20,025 bases of DNA from a virus (IMGVR_UViG_3300048918_000531:1-20025), one strand, 5' to 3'; numbered from the stretch's first letter, positions 14,551 to 19,962 are shown. Program-made: numbers and translations. Notes: generated from the letters alone by a model not told the origin.

Positions 14551-14832
14551 CTACCCCTCATCTCGCTCAGCCTGCTCAGCCAAATCCAATATAGCATCAA
14601 CATCATCCTGGTTCAATATACCCAACTCAACAAAAGCCTTCCAACCATCACAATACCGCACTACGGACCCATGATAGTAATCATTAACAACCACTTGCAG
14701 ACCCGCCCCACCACCACCGGGAGGGCAATGCACCTCCACATGAACAACCCCATGTACCGGGTCGGTATAAGTCACATCTATATAAGTTTTAGCTGGTAGA
14801 GGCATGTTACTATCGCTAACAACGAGCGACAT
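14551..14832 (-). CDS. Hypothetical protein with Gly-rich loop
   Basis: 93 aa. A beta N-terminal half (KTYIDVTYTDPVHGVVHVEVHC) leads into PPGGGGAGLQVVVND, then a helical C terminus (DGWKAFVELGILNQDDVDAILDLAEQAERDEG). No motif of known function. It diverges from the gene at 14890 with an inverted repeat between them, so the two may be co-regulated. Confidence 0.45.
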   Translation of the reverse strand: MSLVVSDSNMPLPAKTYIDVTYTDPVHGVVHVEVHCPPGGGGAGLQVVVNDYYHGSVVRYCDGWKAFVELGILNQDDVDAILDLAEQAERDEG

Positions 14833-14863
14833 TCAATATACGGCTTCAATTAGAAAGGCTACA

Positions 14864-14889
14864 AATGCAATATATCTTATATTTGCATT
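14864..14889. promoter_or_regulatory. Inverted repeat framing a -7 box in a divergent promoter
   Basis: AATGCAA (14864-14870) and TTGCATT (14883-14889) are exact complements 12 bp apart. Within the right arm is TATATTTG (14878-14885), a full match to TAnnTTTG for the rightward gene, whose ATG at 14890 is only 4 bases later. On the other strand TGCATTTG is a near match for the leftward gene. No TTG was found at the proper distance. Confidence 0.5.
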
Positions 14890-15147
14890 ATGGAAACAGC
14901 ATTGCAAACCGCTACATTCACTATCAATTACGACGGTACCGATCATCGCATCACTGCCGTGCCGCAGCTCACCCACGGCGAAATCTGGTACAGCATCACA
15001 GTGCGCACACCCGAGAATACGCATACGTTCGGCATGCACCATCACCCCGACACACTGCGGTTTCACATCCGTCAATCACTCATGGCCACCAACTACGAAG
15101 AAATAGAAGAGAAAATATCAGATAAGCTAATAGCGGTTGAAGCCTAA
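14890..15147 (+). CDS. Hypothetical small protein, probably leaderless
   Basis: 85 aa. METALQTATFTINYDGTDHR, then an antiparallel beta-like middle (EIWYSITVRTPENTHTFGMHHHPDTLRFHI) and a helical end (NYEEIEEKISDKLIAVEA). No recognised family. The -7 box ends 4 bases before the ATG, so the transcript probably starts at or next to the start codon. Its stop overlaps the stop of the convergent SRAP gene by 4 bp. Confidence 0.5.
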   Translation: METALQTATFTINYDGTDHRITAVPQLTHGEIWYSITVRTPENTHTFGMHHHPDTLRFHIRQSLMATNYEEIEEKISDKLIAVEA

Positions 15148-15836
15148 AACAGGTTTCTCGGCTCGGCTGGTGCCTCCGGCTTCTTCTTTGCCAGCGGACT
15201 CACAGGCAACAGCGTTTTCTCCAGCGGCACCTGGCTTACATGTATAAAGCGCTTCAGCTCCTCCACAGTCGCACTCGGGTCCAGCCACGCATCCCATTCA
15301 CTGCGCTCCAGCATAAACAACTGCCGCTGCGCATCTTTAGGCCTCACTTGCTGCATAAACTCATTTGCATCAGTCGTCGCCAGGCTCAGGCACCGGTAAG
15401 GCTGGCCATCATACAAACCCCAATCCTTCCATATACCCGCCGCCACTATTAAGTCCCCATGCGGATGATAGATGTAGTAAGGCTTCTTAGGTGGCACCTT
15501 CACCTTTGATCCCTCCACCGGAGTCCATTCATAAAACCCCTTCAGGAACACCAGGCACCGCCGCTCGCGCGCACTCTCGCCAAACAGCCTGCTTTCAAAC
15601 ATCGTCTCGCTCTTACAGTTCAGCGTAGTCATCCTCGGGTCCAGCACACCACCCGGTATGGTAAAGTTCCACCGCCACGGCTGCACCTTATCCCGCTCCG
15701 TATTCAGCATCACCGGCAGCTCAGGCCCGTTAAACCCATTCGCAAACTCCAACTCCGGAAACGGCACCACCGTCACTCCATTTCCCACAAAAGCCCTCTG
15801 CTCCGCCTGCGTTGGCGACTTAGTATGATAGCACAT
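15144..15836 (-). CDS. SRAP/HMCES (YedK)-family protein, conserved His apparently lost
   Basis: 230 aa. The family binds abasic sites in single-stranded DNA and forms a covalent thiazolidine link through Cys2 exposed after Met removal. Seen here: Cys2 (MCYHTKSP), the Asn motif as LNCKSETMF (Asn73), the Glu motif as LKGFYEWT (Glu103), PYYIYHPHGDL and the VAAGIWKDW strand, all in family order. Where the family has the active His followed by RRP or RMP (in E. coli YedK, VDIHDRRPLVL), this protein reads QQVRPKDAQRQLFML: Arg165 stands at the His position. In YedK/HMCES that His assists chemistry and reversal of the crosslink, so activity may be altered. A Lys/Pro/Glu tail follows. Often found in prophages; a role in protecting replicating DNA is inferred. 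Confidence 0.85.
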   Translation of the reverse strand: MCYHTKSPTQAEQRAFVGNGVTVVPFPELEFANGFNGPELPVMLNTERDKVQPWRWNFTIPGGVLDPRMTTLNCKSETMFESRLFGESARERRCLVFLKGFYEWTPVEGSKVKVPPKKPYYIYHPHGDLIVAAGIWKDWGLYDGQPYRCLSLATTDANEFMQQVRPKDAQRQLFMLERSEWDAWLDPSATVEELKRFIHVSQVPLEKTLLPVSPLAKKKPEAPAEPRNLF

Positions 15837-15846
15837 AGATATTACT

Positions 15847-15860
15847 GATAACTCGTTATC
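15847..15860. promoter_or_regulatory. 14-bp dyad in the SRAP leader
   Basis: GATAAC-TC-GTTATC, a perfect 6-2-6 inverted repeat, lies 11 bp before the SRAP start. On the leftward strand TAACTTTA just upstream (rc of 15862-15869) is one base off TAnnTTTG, so the dyad would sit at the transcription start: a plausible operator. Confidence 0.4.
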
Positions 15861-15896
15861 TTAAAGTTAACGAACTTGGCCTGAACTTTGTGTTAA

Positions 15897-15938
15897 AATA
15901 AAAAAGCGGAGCGCTGAGTGTCAGTCAGCGCATCCGCT
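15897..15938 (-). terminator. Intrinsic terminator of the leftward Cys-rich mini-gene unit
   Basis: AGCGGA-GCGCTGA (15905-15917) pairs with TCAGCGC-a-TCCGCT (15925-15938): 13 pairs and one bulged base at 15932. The A-run before it gives a U-tract on the leftward RNA. It ends transcription about 60 bp before the SRAP start, insulating that gene. Confidence 0.75.
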
Positions 15939-15976
15939 AGCAGGGAGTTAGCAGGCTCCCCACAGAGTTGCAGGAT

Positions 15977-16129
15977 TTAATCCTGCCTTGGGCAATCACA
16001 AATTCTGACTGCGACAGCCCGTTTGGGAGGAATCGGATATACCTTTTCCCCGTTTTTACCCCTGCGCCAGGCACGGGGTATGTAGCGGTAGCAACTACCG
16101 CAGCTAGGACATTGGTTTATGGCGTCCAT
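15977..16129 (-). CDS. Cys-rich mini-protein, possible zinc ribbon
   Basis: 50 aa from the ATG at 16129. Cys7, Cys10 and Cys13 lie in CPSCGSCYRYIPRAW, and Cys44 and Cys46 in VRICDCPRQD; between them is a basic stretch (WRRGKNGEK, PIPPKRA). Two Cys clusters separated by about 30 residues with many Arg/Lys suggest a small zinc-binding, perhaps nucleic-acid-binding, protein. An in-frame stop lies just upstream, so the start is well bounded. It sits in a leftward unit with a -7 box at 16322-16329 and a strong terminator at 15897-15938. The stop lies within a perfect 8-bp hairpin (15970-15986). Not recognised as a named family. Confidence 0.5.
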   Translation of the reverse strand: MDAINQCPSCGSCYRYIPRAWRRGKNGEKVYPIPPKRAVAVRICDCPRQD

Positions 16130-16316
16130 ATGCGTTATTTTCTGCGATTATAGGGATGCAGCGATACCCATTGGCTGAATGCCAACATCTTAATTAACGT
16201 CGTGTGGAAAAAGTATCGAGGAGGGAATAGAAGGGATTAATACCTTCGCATTGAGTTTTCCACCCCAATACTTTTTCTTTCTAATTATGCCCCTTTTGGT
16301 CGAGGGGCATAATCAT
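16130..16316 (-). ncRNA. Structured leader of the Cys-rich mini-gene, with possible leader peptide
   Basis: The predicted RNA starts near 16316 and opens with an 11-bp hairpin (16284-16294 with 16303-16313). An 11-codon ORF (MIMPLDQKGHN) begins at 16316 and spans that hairpin. Further on, the segment 16204-16215 can pair either with TTTTCCAC (16256-16263) or with ATACTTTTTC (16268-16277), two mutually exclusive helices. Smaller hairpins follow (GAAGG/CCTTC; TTGGC/GCCAA at 16171-16185). This suggests a regulatory leader; no known riboswitch class is recognised. Confidence 0.4.
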
Positions 16317-16321
16317 TTCAG

Positions 16322-16329
16322 CAAATTTA
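16322..16329 (-). promoter_or_regulatory. -7 box of the leftward Cys-rich unit
   Basis: TAAATTTG on the minus strand, a full match to TAnnTTTG. No TTG at the usual distance (TTC instead). The start expected about 5 bases on coincides with the 5' end of the hairpin and with the ATG at 16316. Confidence 0.45.
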
Positions 16330-16554
16330 TCCAATAATAGTTGCGGCTTGAAAAAGAAGAATTAACAGCCATGTGGATAACTTTTGTAATACAAGCCAGT
16401 CAACCAAATAACTAATTATGACAATATAAAAAAGTGGTGCAAAATGCAGGCTGTTAAAGCATTTGAGGTATTTTGAGGGCATGAAAAAACCCCAATCGCT
16501 GCTAAACAATTGAGGTAATTTTTTTGCCATGCTCACGGAAACGATGCCCCGCAT
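16327..16554 (-). CDS. Doubtful small membrane protein
   Basis: 75 codons from ATG 16554, with inner starts at 16530 (MAKKLPQLF) and 16482. The second half has two hydrophobic segments (FAPLFYIVIISYLVDWLVL and STWLLILLFQAATIIG). A consensus promoter lies just upstream, which supports it. Against it, a terminator-like hairpin (16484-16515) lies inside the first third, and a different reading of the same RNA gives a 20-codon ORF (16564-16502, MAPYAGHRFREHG) that stops in the hairpin loop. Either a real two-span protein whose RNA is attenuated, or chance. No homologue recognised. Confidence 0.25.
   Translation of the reverse strand: MRGIVSVSMAKKLPQLFSSDWGFFMPSKYLKCFNSLHFAPLFYIVIISYLVDWLVLQKLSTWLLILLFQAATIIG
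16484..16526. terminator. Bidirectional terminator-like hairpin
   Basis: CCCCAAT (16490-16496) pairs with ATTGAGG (16509-16515); on the leftward strand the one mismatch becomes a T-G pair and the stem is followed by TTTTTT (rc of 16484-16489). On the rightward strand AATTTTTTT follows (16518-16526). It lies about 55-80 bases downstream of a consensus leftward promoter. Confidence 0.5.
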
Positions 16555-16603
16555 ATGGCGCCATAGACCGGCACAAAACTAAACACTTTTCCACATTTTC
16601 CAA
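16554..16603 (-). promoter_or_regulatory. Consensus leftward promoter with palindrome at its start
   Basis: On the minus strand TTG (rc of 16601-16603), exactly 19 bases, then TAGTTTTG (rc of 16574-16581) match the Bacteroidota consensus fully. The 12-bp perfect palindrome TATGGCGCCATA at 16554-16565 lies just downstream of the expected start site (about 16569), where a repressor would block early elongation. Confidence 0.6.
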
Positions 16604-16665
16604 CTTTTTAGCAGCAAAAGCACCTGTATATCAGGTAAATCCCCTATTGCTTGCATGATCTTCTC

Positions 16666-16800
16666 TCAGATACCAATAACGCCCAGTAGTTTCAATACAG
16701 CAATGATCACCACCACTACCACACCCACGATCAGGCGCACCTTTATATCCTGGAGCATGTAATCACTCCTGTCCCATGCCCATTTTGGTTTTTTCCGCAT
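16666..16800 (-). CDS. Mini membrane protein, 44 aa, probably leaderless
   Basis: 44 aa. A basic, Trp-rich start (MRKKPKWAWDRSDYMLQD) leads into one long hydrophobic span (VRLIVGVVVVVIIAVLKLLG) to the C terminus; N-in topology by the positive-inside rule. A promoter-like pair lies directly upstream with its -7 box ending 6 bases before the ATG. No family known; single-span mini-proteins of this kind in prophages include superinfection-exclusion and holin-like peptides, but nothing here decides. Confidence 0.5.
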   Translation of the reverse strand: MRKKPKWAWDRSDYMLQDIKVRLIVGVVVVVIIAVLKLLGVIGI

Positions 16801-16805
16801 CGTAG

Positions 16806-16836
16806 CAAATATATCAGTATCACATACTTATGGCAA
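16806..16836 (-). promoter_or_regulatory. Promoter of the 44-aa mini membrane protein
   Basis: On the minus strand TTG (rc of 16834-16836), 20 bases, TATATTTG (rc of 16806-16813). The expected start falls at or within a base or two of the ATG at 16800. Confidence 0.5.
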
Positions 16837-16851
16837 ACAATATGCCGAAAT

Positions 16852-16955
16852 AAAAAGGCTACCCGTAGGTAGCCCTCTAATTATTCGCTCTCAGTCTCTT
16901 CCTCGGTATTATCACTCTCCTCCGCACACCTTTATCCTCCTTATCGTTGTCATAT
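16852..16955 (-). pseudogene. Remnant of a portal gene 3' end with its terminator
   Basis: Positions 16852-16937 align with 17807-17893, the true portal end. On the minus strand this copy reads EEETESE-stop (portal: EEETEKE-stop) and, in another frame, NDKEDKG (portal: GNKDKGEP), so the reading frame is broken. The terminator hairpin GGCTACC-CGTA-GGTAGCC (16857-16874) with a following U-tract is identical to the one behind the portal. Confidence 0.7.
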
Positions 16956-17016
16956 CATTCAAGGAATTTAACATTTTACGGCGGGTTATGGTGCAAAATT
17001 TACATTATAACCTAAC

Positions 17017-17256
17017 ATGAAAGATCAGCAGCCATCAACTCGGAACGAGATATTGAAGCAAATTTATAACGCCATTGCCTTACTTGGTGGCAAAGATGAT
17101 ATTCTCGAAATGATATGCGCCTGGGCCTCTGGAAGTGTATCTGAAGAAGAAGTGCTACAACAGCTAAAAAATTGGAACGTGGCTAAAATCGATGAAATAA
17201 AAAACCGCCTGGATAGAACATCCAAGCGGTCAGTAAATGTCACGAACTTCAACTAG
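17017..17256 (+). CDS. Hypothetical small helical protein
   Basis: 79 aa. Helical and acidic-basic in turn: NEILKQIYNAIALLGGKDD, ILEMICAWASGSVSEEEVLQ, then LKNWNVAKIDEIKNRLDRTS. It looks like a small helical bundle; no motif recognised. No clear TAnnTTTG box; a GGTTAT/ATAACC dyad (16984-16989, 17007-17012) lies just upstream. Its final codons also encode the terminator of the opposing gene, and the two stop codons overlap by 4 bp. It belongs to a cassette bracketed by the two portal-end copies. Confidence 0.5.
   Translation: MKDQQPSTRNEILKQIYNAIALLGGKDDILEMICAWASGSVSEEEVLQQLKNWNVAKIDEIKNRLDRTSKRSVNVTNFN
17199..17230 (-). terminator. Terminator of the HNH-like gene, embedded in the opposing gene
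   Basis: On the minus strand ACCGCTTGGAT (rc of 17220-17230), a 5-base loop, and ATCCAGGCGGT (rc of 17204-17214) pair over 11 bp including one T-G pair, followed by TTTTTT. It begins 23 bp after the stop of the leftward gene and lies wholly inside the rightward ORF. On the plus strand the stem has a C-A mismatch and no U-tract, so it is directional. Confidence 0.75.
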
Positions 17257-17543
17257 TAGCCACAGGTATTGCCTCTATTTGCAGGGACAAAGGAAACAGC
17301 ATCAGATATCTCCAGCTTCCCAGTGGCTTGGTTATGCCCATTGCATAAGGGTACTATATACCAGTTGTTATCAAATAGATTGTCTCTTTGAACGTGAGCC
17401 CCTACCAGATCCGTGTTAGTGCATGATCTTTCGCTGCAATACCTTGGCTTTGGCTGGCGGCTATATCTTTCCCAGTGGTTTAACCATGAACCACATTTAC
17501 ATGAGTACGAAGAAGTACCATTAATGTTTTTTACTGTTGCCAT
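17253..17543 (-). CDS. Small Cys/His zinc protein, HNH/treble-clef-like
   Basis: 96 aa. Cys15 and Cys17 (YSCKCGSWLNHW), Cys36 and Cys41 (RYCSERSCTNTD), then LVGAHVQR (His50) and WYIVPLCNGHNQ (Cys67, His70, Asn71). The order Cys pairs, 'VGAHV', 'YIVPLC..HN' is that of a small HNH-like treble-clef protein widespread in bacteria and, from memory, uncharacterised. His50 and the HN pair would be the nuclease-type residues; whether it cuts DNA is not known. No upstream consensus promoter was found. Its own strong terminator (17199-17230) supports it as a real gene. It shares the cassette with the convergent 79-aa gene. Confidence 0.65.
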   Translation of the reverse strand: MATVKNINGTSSYSCKCGSWLNHWERYSRQPKPRYCSERSCTNTDLVGAHVQRDNLFDNNWYIVPLCNGHNQATGKLEISDAVSFVPANRGNTCGY

Positions 17544-17621
17544 TTTAGATTTTTTTAGGCAGTTAAAAAATCAAAACAGGCCCCAAAGAACGAATTATCA
17601 AAACAAAGATGTCACTAAAAG

Positions 17622-17651
17622 TTGCAAAGCCCGAAAGTAATGTTACCTTTG
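17622..17651 (+). promoter_or_regulatory. Perfect Bacteroidota-type promoter without a following gene
   Basis: TTG at 17622-17624, exactly 19 bases, TACCTTTG at 17644-17651. It fits the consensus at every fixed position. The start is expected near 17656. Confidence 0.7.
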
Positions 17652-17655
17652 CAGT

Positions 17656-17719
17656 ACGAAATTTTTAATCCATCATTTCATTTGATAAAGCTCCATTCGC
17701 AGTGGGGCTTTATTGTTTT
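17656..17719 (+). ncRNA. Candidate small RNA of about 60 nt
   Basis: Between the consensus promoter and an intrinsic terminator there is no ORF with a usable start. The terminator stem is ATAAAGCTCC (17685-17694) with GGGGCTTTAT (17704-17713), one G-T pair, 9-base loop, then TGTTTTG. The unpaired stretch before it is A/U-rich (AATTTTTAATCCATCATTTC), available for base-pairing. Function unknown. Confidence 0.5.
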
Positions 17720-17806
17720 GTATCGTTACAAAGATATGACTATTACATAGTAACATCGAAAACAAATTATAAACAGTGTGTGTATAATAACAACTGATTA
17801 ACCAAC

Positions 17807-17893
17807 AAAAAGGCTACCCGTAGGTAGCCCTCTTACTATTCTTTTTCAGTCTCTTCCTCGATGTCATCTGTCTTATCCGGCTCACCTTTATCC
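17807..17893 (-). repeat. Portal 3' end with terminator, intact copy of the duplicated segment
   Basis: The terminator GGCTACC-CGTA-GGTAGCC (17812-17829) with a minus-strand U-tract from 17807-17811, plus the last codons of the portal gene. The second, broken copy is at 16852-16937. It ends the transcript of the portal gene just before the accessory cassette. Confidence 0.8.
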
Positions 17894-19647
17894 TTGTTAC
17901 CTCCTGTCTCCTGCCCGGTAACTCCCGGCTTCAGCATTGGCGCTGGTTCTATCCCACATTCTTTTGCGGTCTTCTTCTCACGCTGTATCTGCCTGAAGAT
18001 TGGGATAATATCACCCTGCCCCCCTTCCTTCGCAGCAGCTTCCATGCTCATCAGCGGGTAGCCATCAAACTCTGGCCCTAGCATTTCCCGCAGGTACTTC
18101 GCTGTCTTCAGCGGATCTATGTCCGGGAACTTATCGCCATCCCAGCTGGCATACATGTAGGCTTCCGTAGCCATGTAGTTTTTCTGCCCCAGCGCTTCCA
18201 GGTATCCCGGCGCCATTATCTTCCCATTCAGTATCCACACATACATCTGCAGCTCGTATATAGGCTTCAGGAACTGCTCGGTAAATTCTCCACGCTTCTT
18301 CATGAAGGTATGTTCCCAGTCCTTCCCGGCCATACGGCTGGCGCTAAAGCTATCGTTATACTGCCCCATGGCCACGTCCGGTGGTATCCCTACCGCTGCG
18401 CATATCAGGTTGAAGTGGAAGGTAGAGAACTCTGCAAATTCCAGCTCCTGCTTACTTTCCATTGCCTTTATCGTCACATCGTTCGGCAGGTTAAACACTT
18501 GCTTCTCCGTGCTGACTGCTACCTCGCTGGCCACCTCGTTAGCATCAGCATCCACAGGAATATCATTCAGCTCGTCGCTAAATCCCGCGCTGGCCAGCGC
18601 AGTCCTTGTCGCGCCCATCGGGTTCTCTTGGTTGCTTTTCACCCCATGCTCAAAGAAGTAAGCTATCTTCTGCCGCTCTTCGGCACCACCCAGGGCCGCG
18701 CTGCCGTAGCGCTCCAGCTTCTTCGCGGTTTGCATCACCACAGATATCAGTGGGTCGCAGCGGGTCGCACCCACCTCCGGGTTATCTCTGTAGGTCATAT
18801 ACGCCATGCGCATCCCCGATCGGGCACCATACGCTGGTATTCGTTCCCACTTATAACTCGCCGTGCGCACATGGTAGGCCACATGGCTGCCTTTGGCGTC
18901 TATTTCCACGCCCCTGCGCACCCTGTTACCATTGGGCAGGTACAGATCGTAGCCACTGGTATCCGCGCCTTGTACCAGGCCGTCATTTTGTTTTACCGAT
19001 GCATCTGGCGGATCACATACCAACGCGCCGTTGATCAGCTCTGTTTTCACCCAGTTGCCTTCCACGCGCAGTACTACCAGCGTATCGCCGCCCAGCAGTA
19101 TGTCGCGCAGGCACGTACCGGCATGCGCATGCAGGCTGCGCTGCCCGCTATAGTCTGATTTCTTGCTGGCGCTATATACCTTCCACTTGCTCTCGGCCTT
19201 CTCATTAAATTCTTCCGAGTTTATGTTGATGCCCTCATCCTTCAGCACCTCTGTTTGGGGTTCGCTCTGCAGGCTCAGCTCGGTACCTATCACCCACATG
19301 ATGTACTTGTTGATGATGATAAAGCAGGGCTCACTCTCGCGGTACAACTGCCAGCTACGCGCCCGCAGCGCATAGTAGTCCATCGTATATTCTTTGATCG
19401 GGCCCATCCCGCCCAGGGTCTTCTCCCCATCAAACACAGCATACACCGTCGGACTGTTCCGGTACACCCCGCCGGCCATAAACGAGGCCTTGGGCAACGC
19501 ACGCTTTTTATCTATAGCCACCCCACCTTCAGCAGGCACCACCACCAGCTCCTTGTTTTTTTGCTCTTGTTGCACCTCCATTGCCGCCTCTGCTGCTGTG
19601 TCGACACCCGAAATATTCTTTCTCCTAAAACGGTCATACCATGCCAT
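17836..19647 (-). CDS. Phage portal protein, lambda gpB-like
   Basis: 603 aa (lambda gpB is 533). Forms the dodecameric channel at one capsid vertex for DNA entry and exit. Seen: the start MAWYDRFRR, an early YYALRARSWQLYRESEP helix, DILLGGDTLVVLRVEG, the RIPAYGARSGMRMAYMTYRDNPEVGATRCDPLI stretch (residues about 270-300) that follows the family's 'R.GQ.RGVP.L' region, AVGIPPDVAMGQYNDSFSASRMAGKDWEHTF (the 'YSS.R' clip/stem motif as YNDSFSASR), and the C-terminal acidic low-complexity tail (NKDKGEPDKTDDIEEETEKE). Upstream a small gene and a truncated gene; downstream its own terminator and then the accessory island rather than the protease gene that normally follows. Family call confident. Confidence 0.9.
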   Translation of the reverse strand: MAWYDRFRRKNISGVDTAAEAAMEVQQEQKNKELVVVPAEGGVAIDKKRALPKASFMAGGVYRNSPTVYAVFDGEKTLGGMGPIKEYTMDYYALRARSWQLYRESEPCFIIINKYIMWVIGTELSLQSEPQTEVLKDEGININSEEFNEKAESKWKVYSASKKSDYSGQRSLHAHAGTCLRDILLGGDTLVVLRVEGNWVKTELINGALVCDPPDASVKQNDGLVQGADTSGYDLYLPNGNRVRRGVEIDAKGSHVAYHVRTASYKWERIPAYGARSGMRMAYMTYRDNPEVGATRCDPLISVVMQTAKKLERYGSAALGGAEERQKIAYFFEHGVKSNQENPMGATRTALASAGFSDELNDIPVDADANEVASEVAVSTEKQVFNLPNDVTIKAMESKQELEFAEFSTFHFNLICAAVGIPPDVAMGQYNDSFSASRMAGKDWEHTFMKKRGEFTEQFLKPIYELQMYVWILNGKIMAPGYLEALGQKNYMATEAYMYASWDGDKFPDIDPLKTAKYLREMLGPEFDGYPLMSMEAAAKEGGQGDIIPIFRQIQREKKTAKECGIEPAPMLKPGVTGQETGGNKDKGEPDKTDDIEEETEKE

Positions 19648-19659
19648 AACCTTATAATT

Positions 19660-19959
19660 TTATTGTATCGAAACTATTTTAACTCTGAGCCCTTCATTTG
19701 TACCACATATATCGCCTACTTGAGGTATCAACCTATCTTGTATGCATATCTCATCTGTTGTGGGTTTGCACATCGCTTCGAATAATAGCCAACAGTACTT
19801 TTTGGGAAGCGGAGCCCTTTTAGTTGCGGTCAACACAAACGGACTTAAACATTTATTCTCAGGTACCTTAAAAGCCCAAATGAAATATTTGTGCATCGCC
19901 TCTTCTGGAGCCTGCGCTTCTAGTATTTCCTCTATTTGTAGTAATTCGGTTGTAACCAT
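19660..19959 (-). CDS. Hypothetical protein before the portal
   Basis: 99 aa. Starts MVTTELLQIEEILEAQAPEE, then AMHKYFIWAFKVPENKCL and FVLTATKRAPLPKKYCWLLF; the C terminus (QVGDICGTNEGLRVKIVSIQ) is beta-like. Not recognised. Its place between the truncated upstream gene and the portal is where lambda has gpW, but sequence and length (gpW is 68 aa) give no support. The stop is 12 bp before the portal start, so they are probably co-transcribed. Confidence 0.5.
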   Translation of the reverse strand: MVTTELLQIEEILEAQAPEEAMHKYFIWAFKVPENKCLSPFVLTATKRAPLPKKYCWLLFEAMCKPTTDEICIQDRLIPQVGDICGTNEGLRVKIVSIQ

Positions 19960-19962
19960 AAC

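Noticed and set aside
15897-16320. Retron or diversity-generating retroelement RNA
   Set aside because: No reverse transcriptase is encoded in the window, and no template/variable repeat pair was seen.
16852-17893. CRISPR-like or insertion-sequence repeats
   Set aside because: Only two copies, about 955 bp apart, with no spacers, transposase or terminal inverted repeats; both match the portal gene end.
18310-19158. 282-codon plus-strand ORF opposite the portal gene
   Set aside because: Antisense to a clearly recognised portal gene; composition is Arg/His/Tyr-heavy as expected from the reverse strand.
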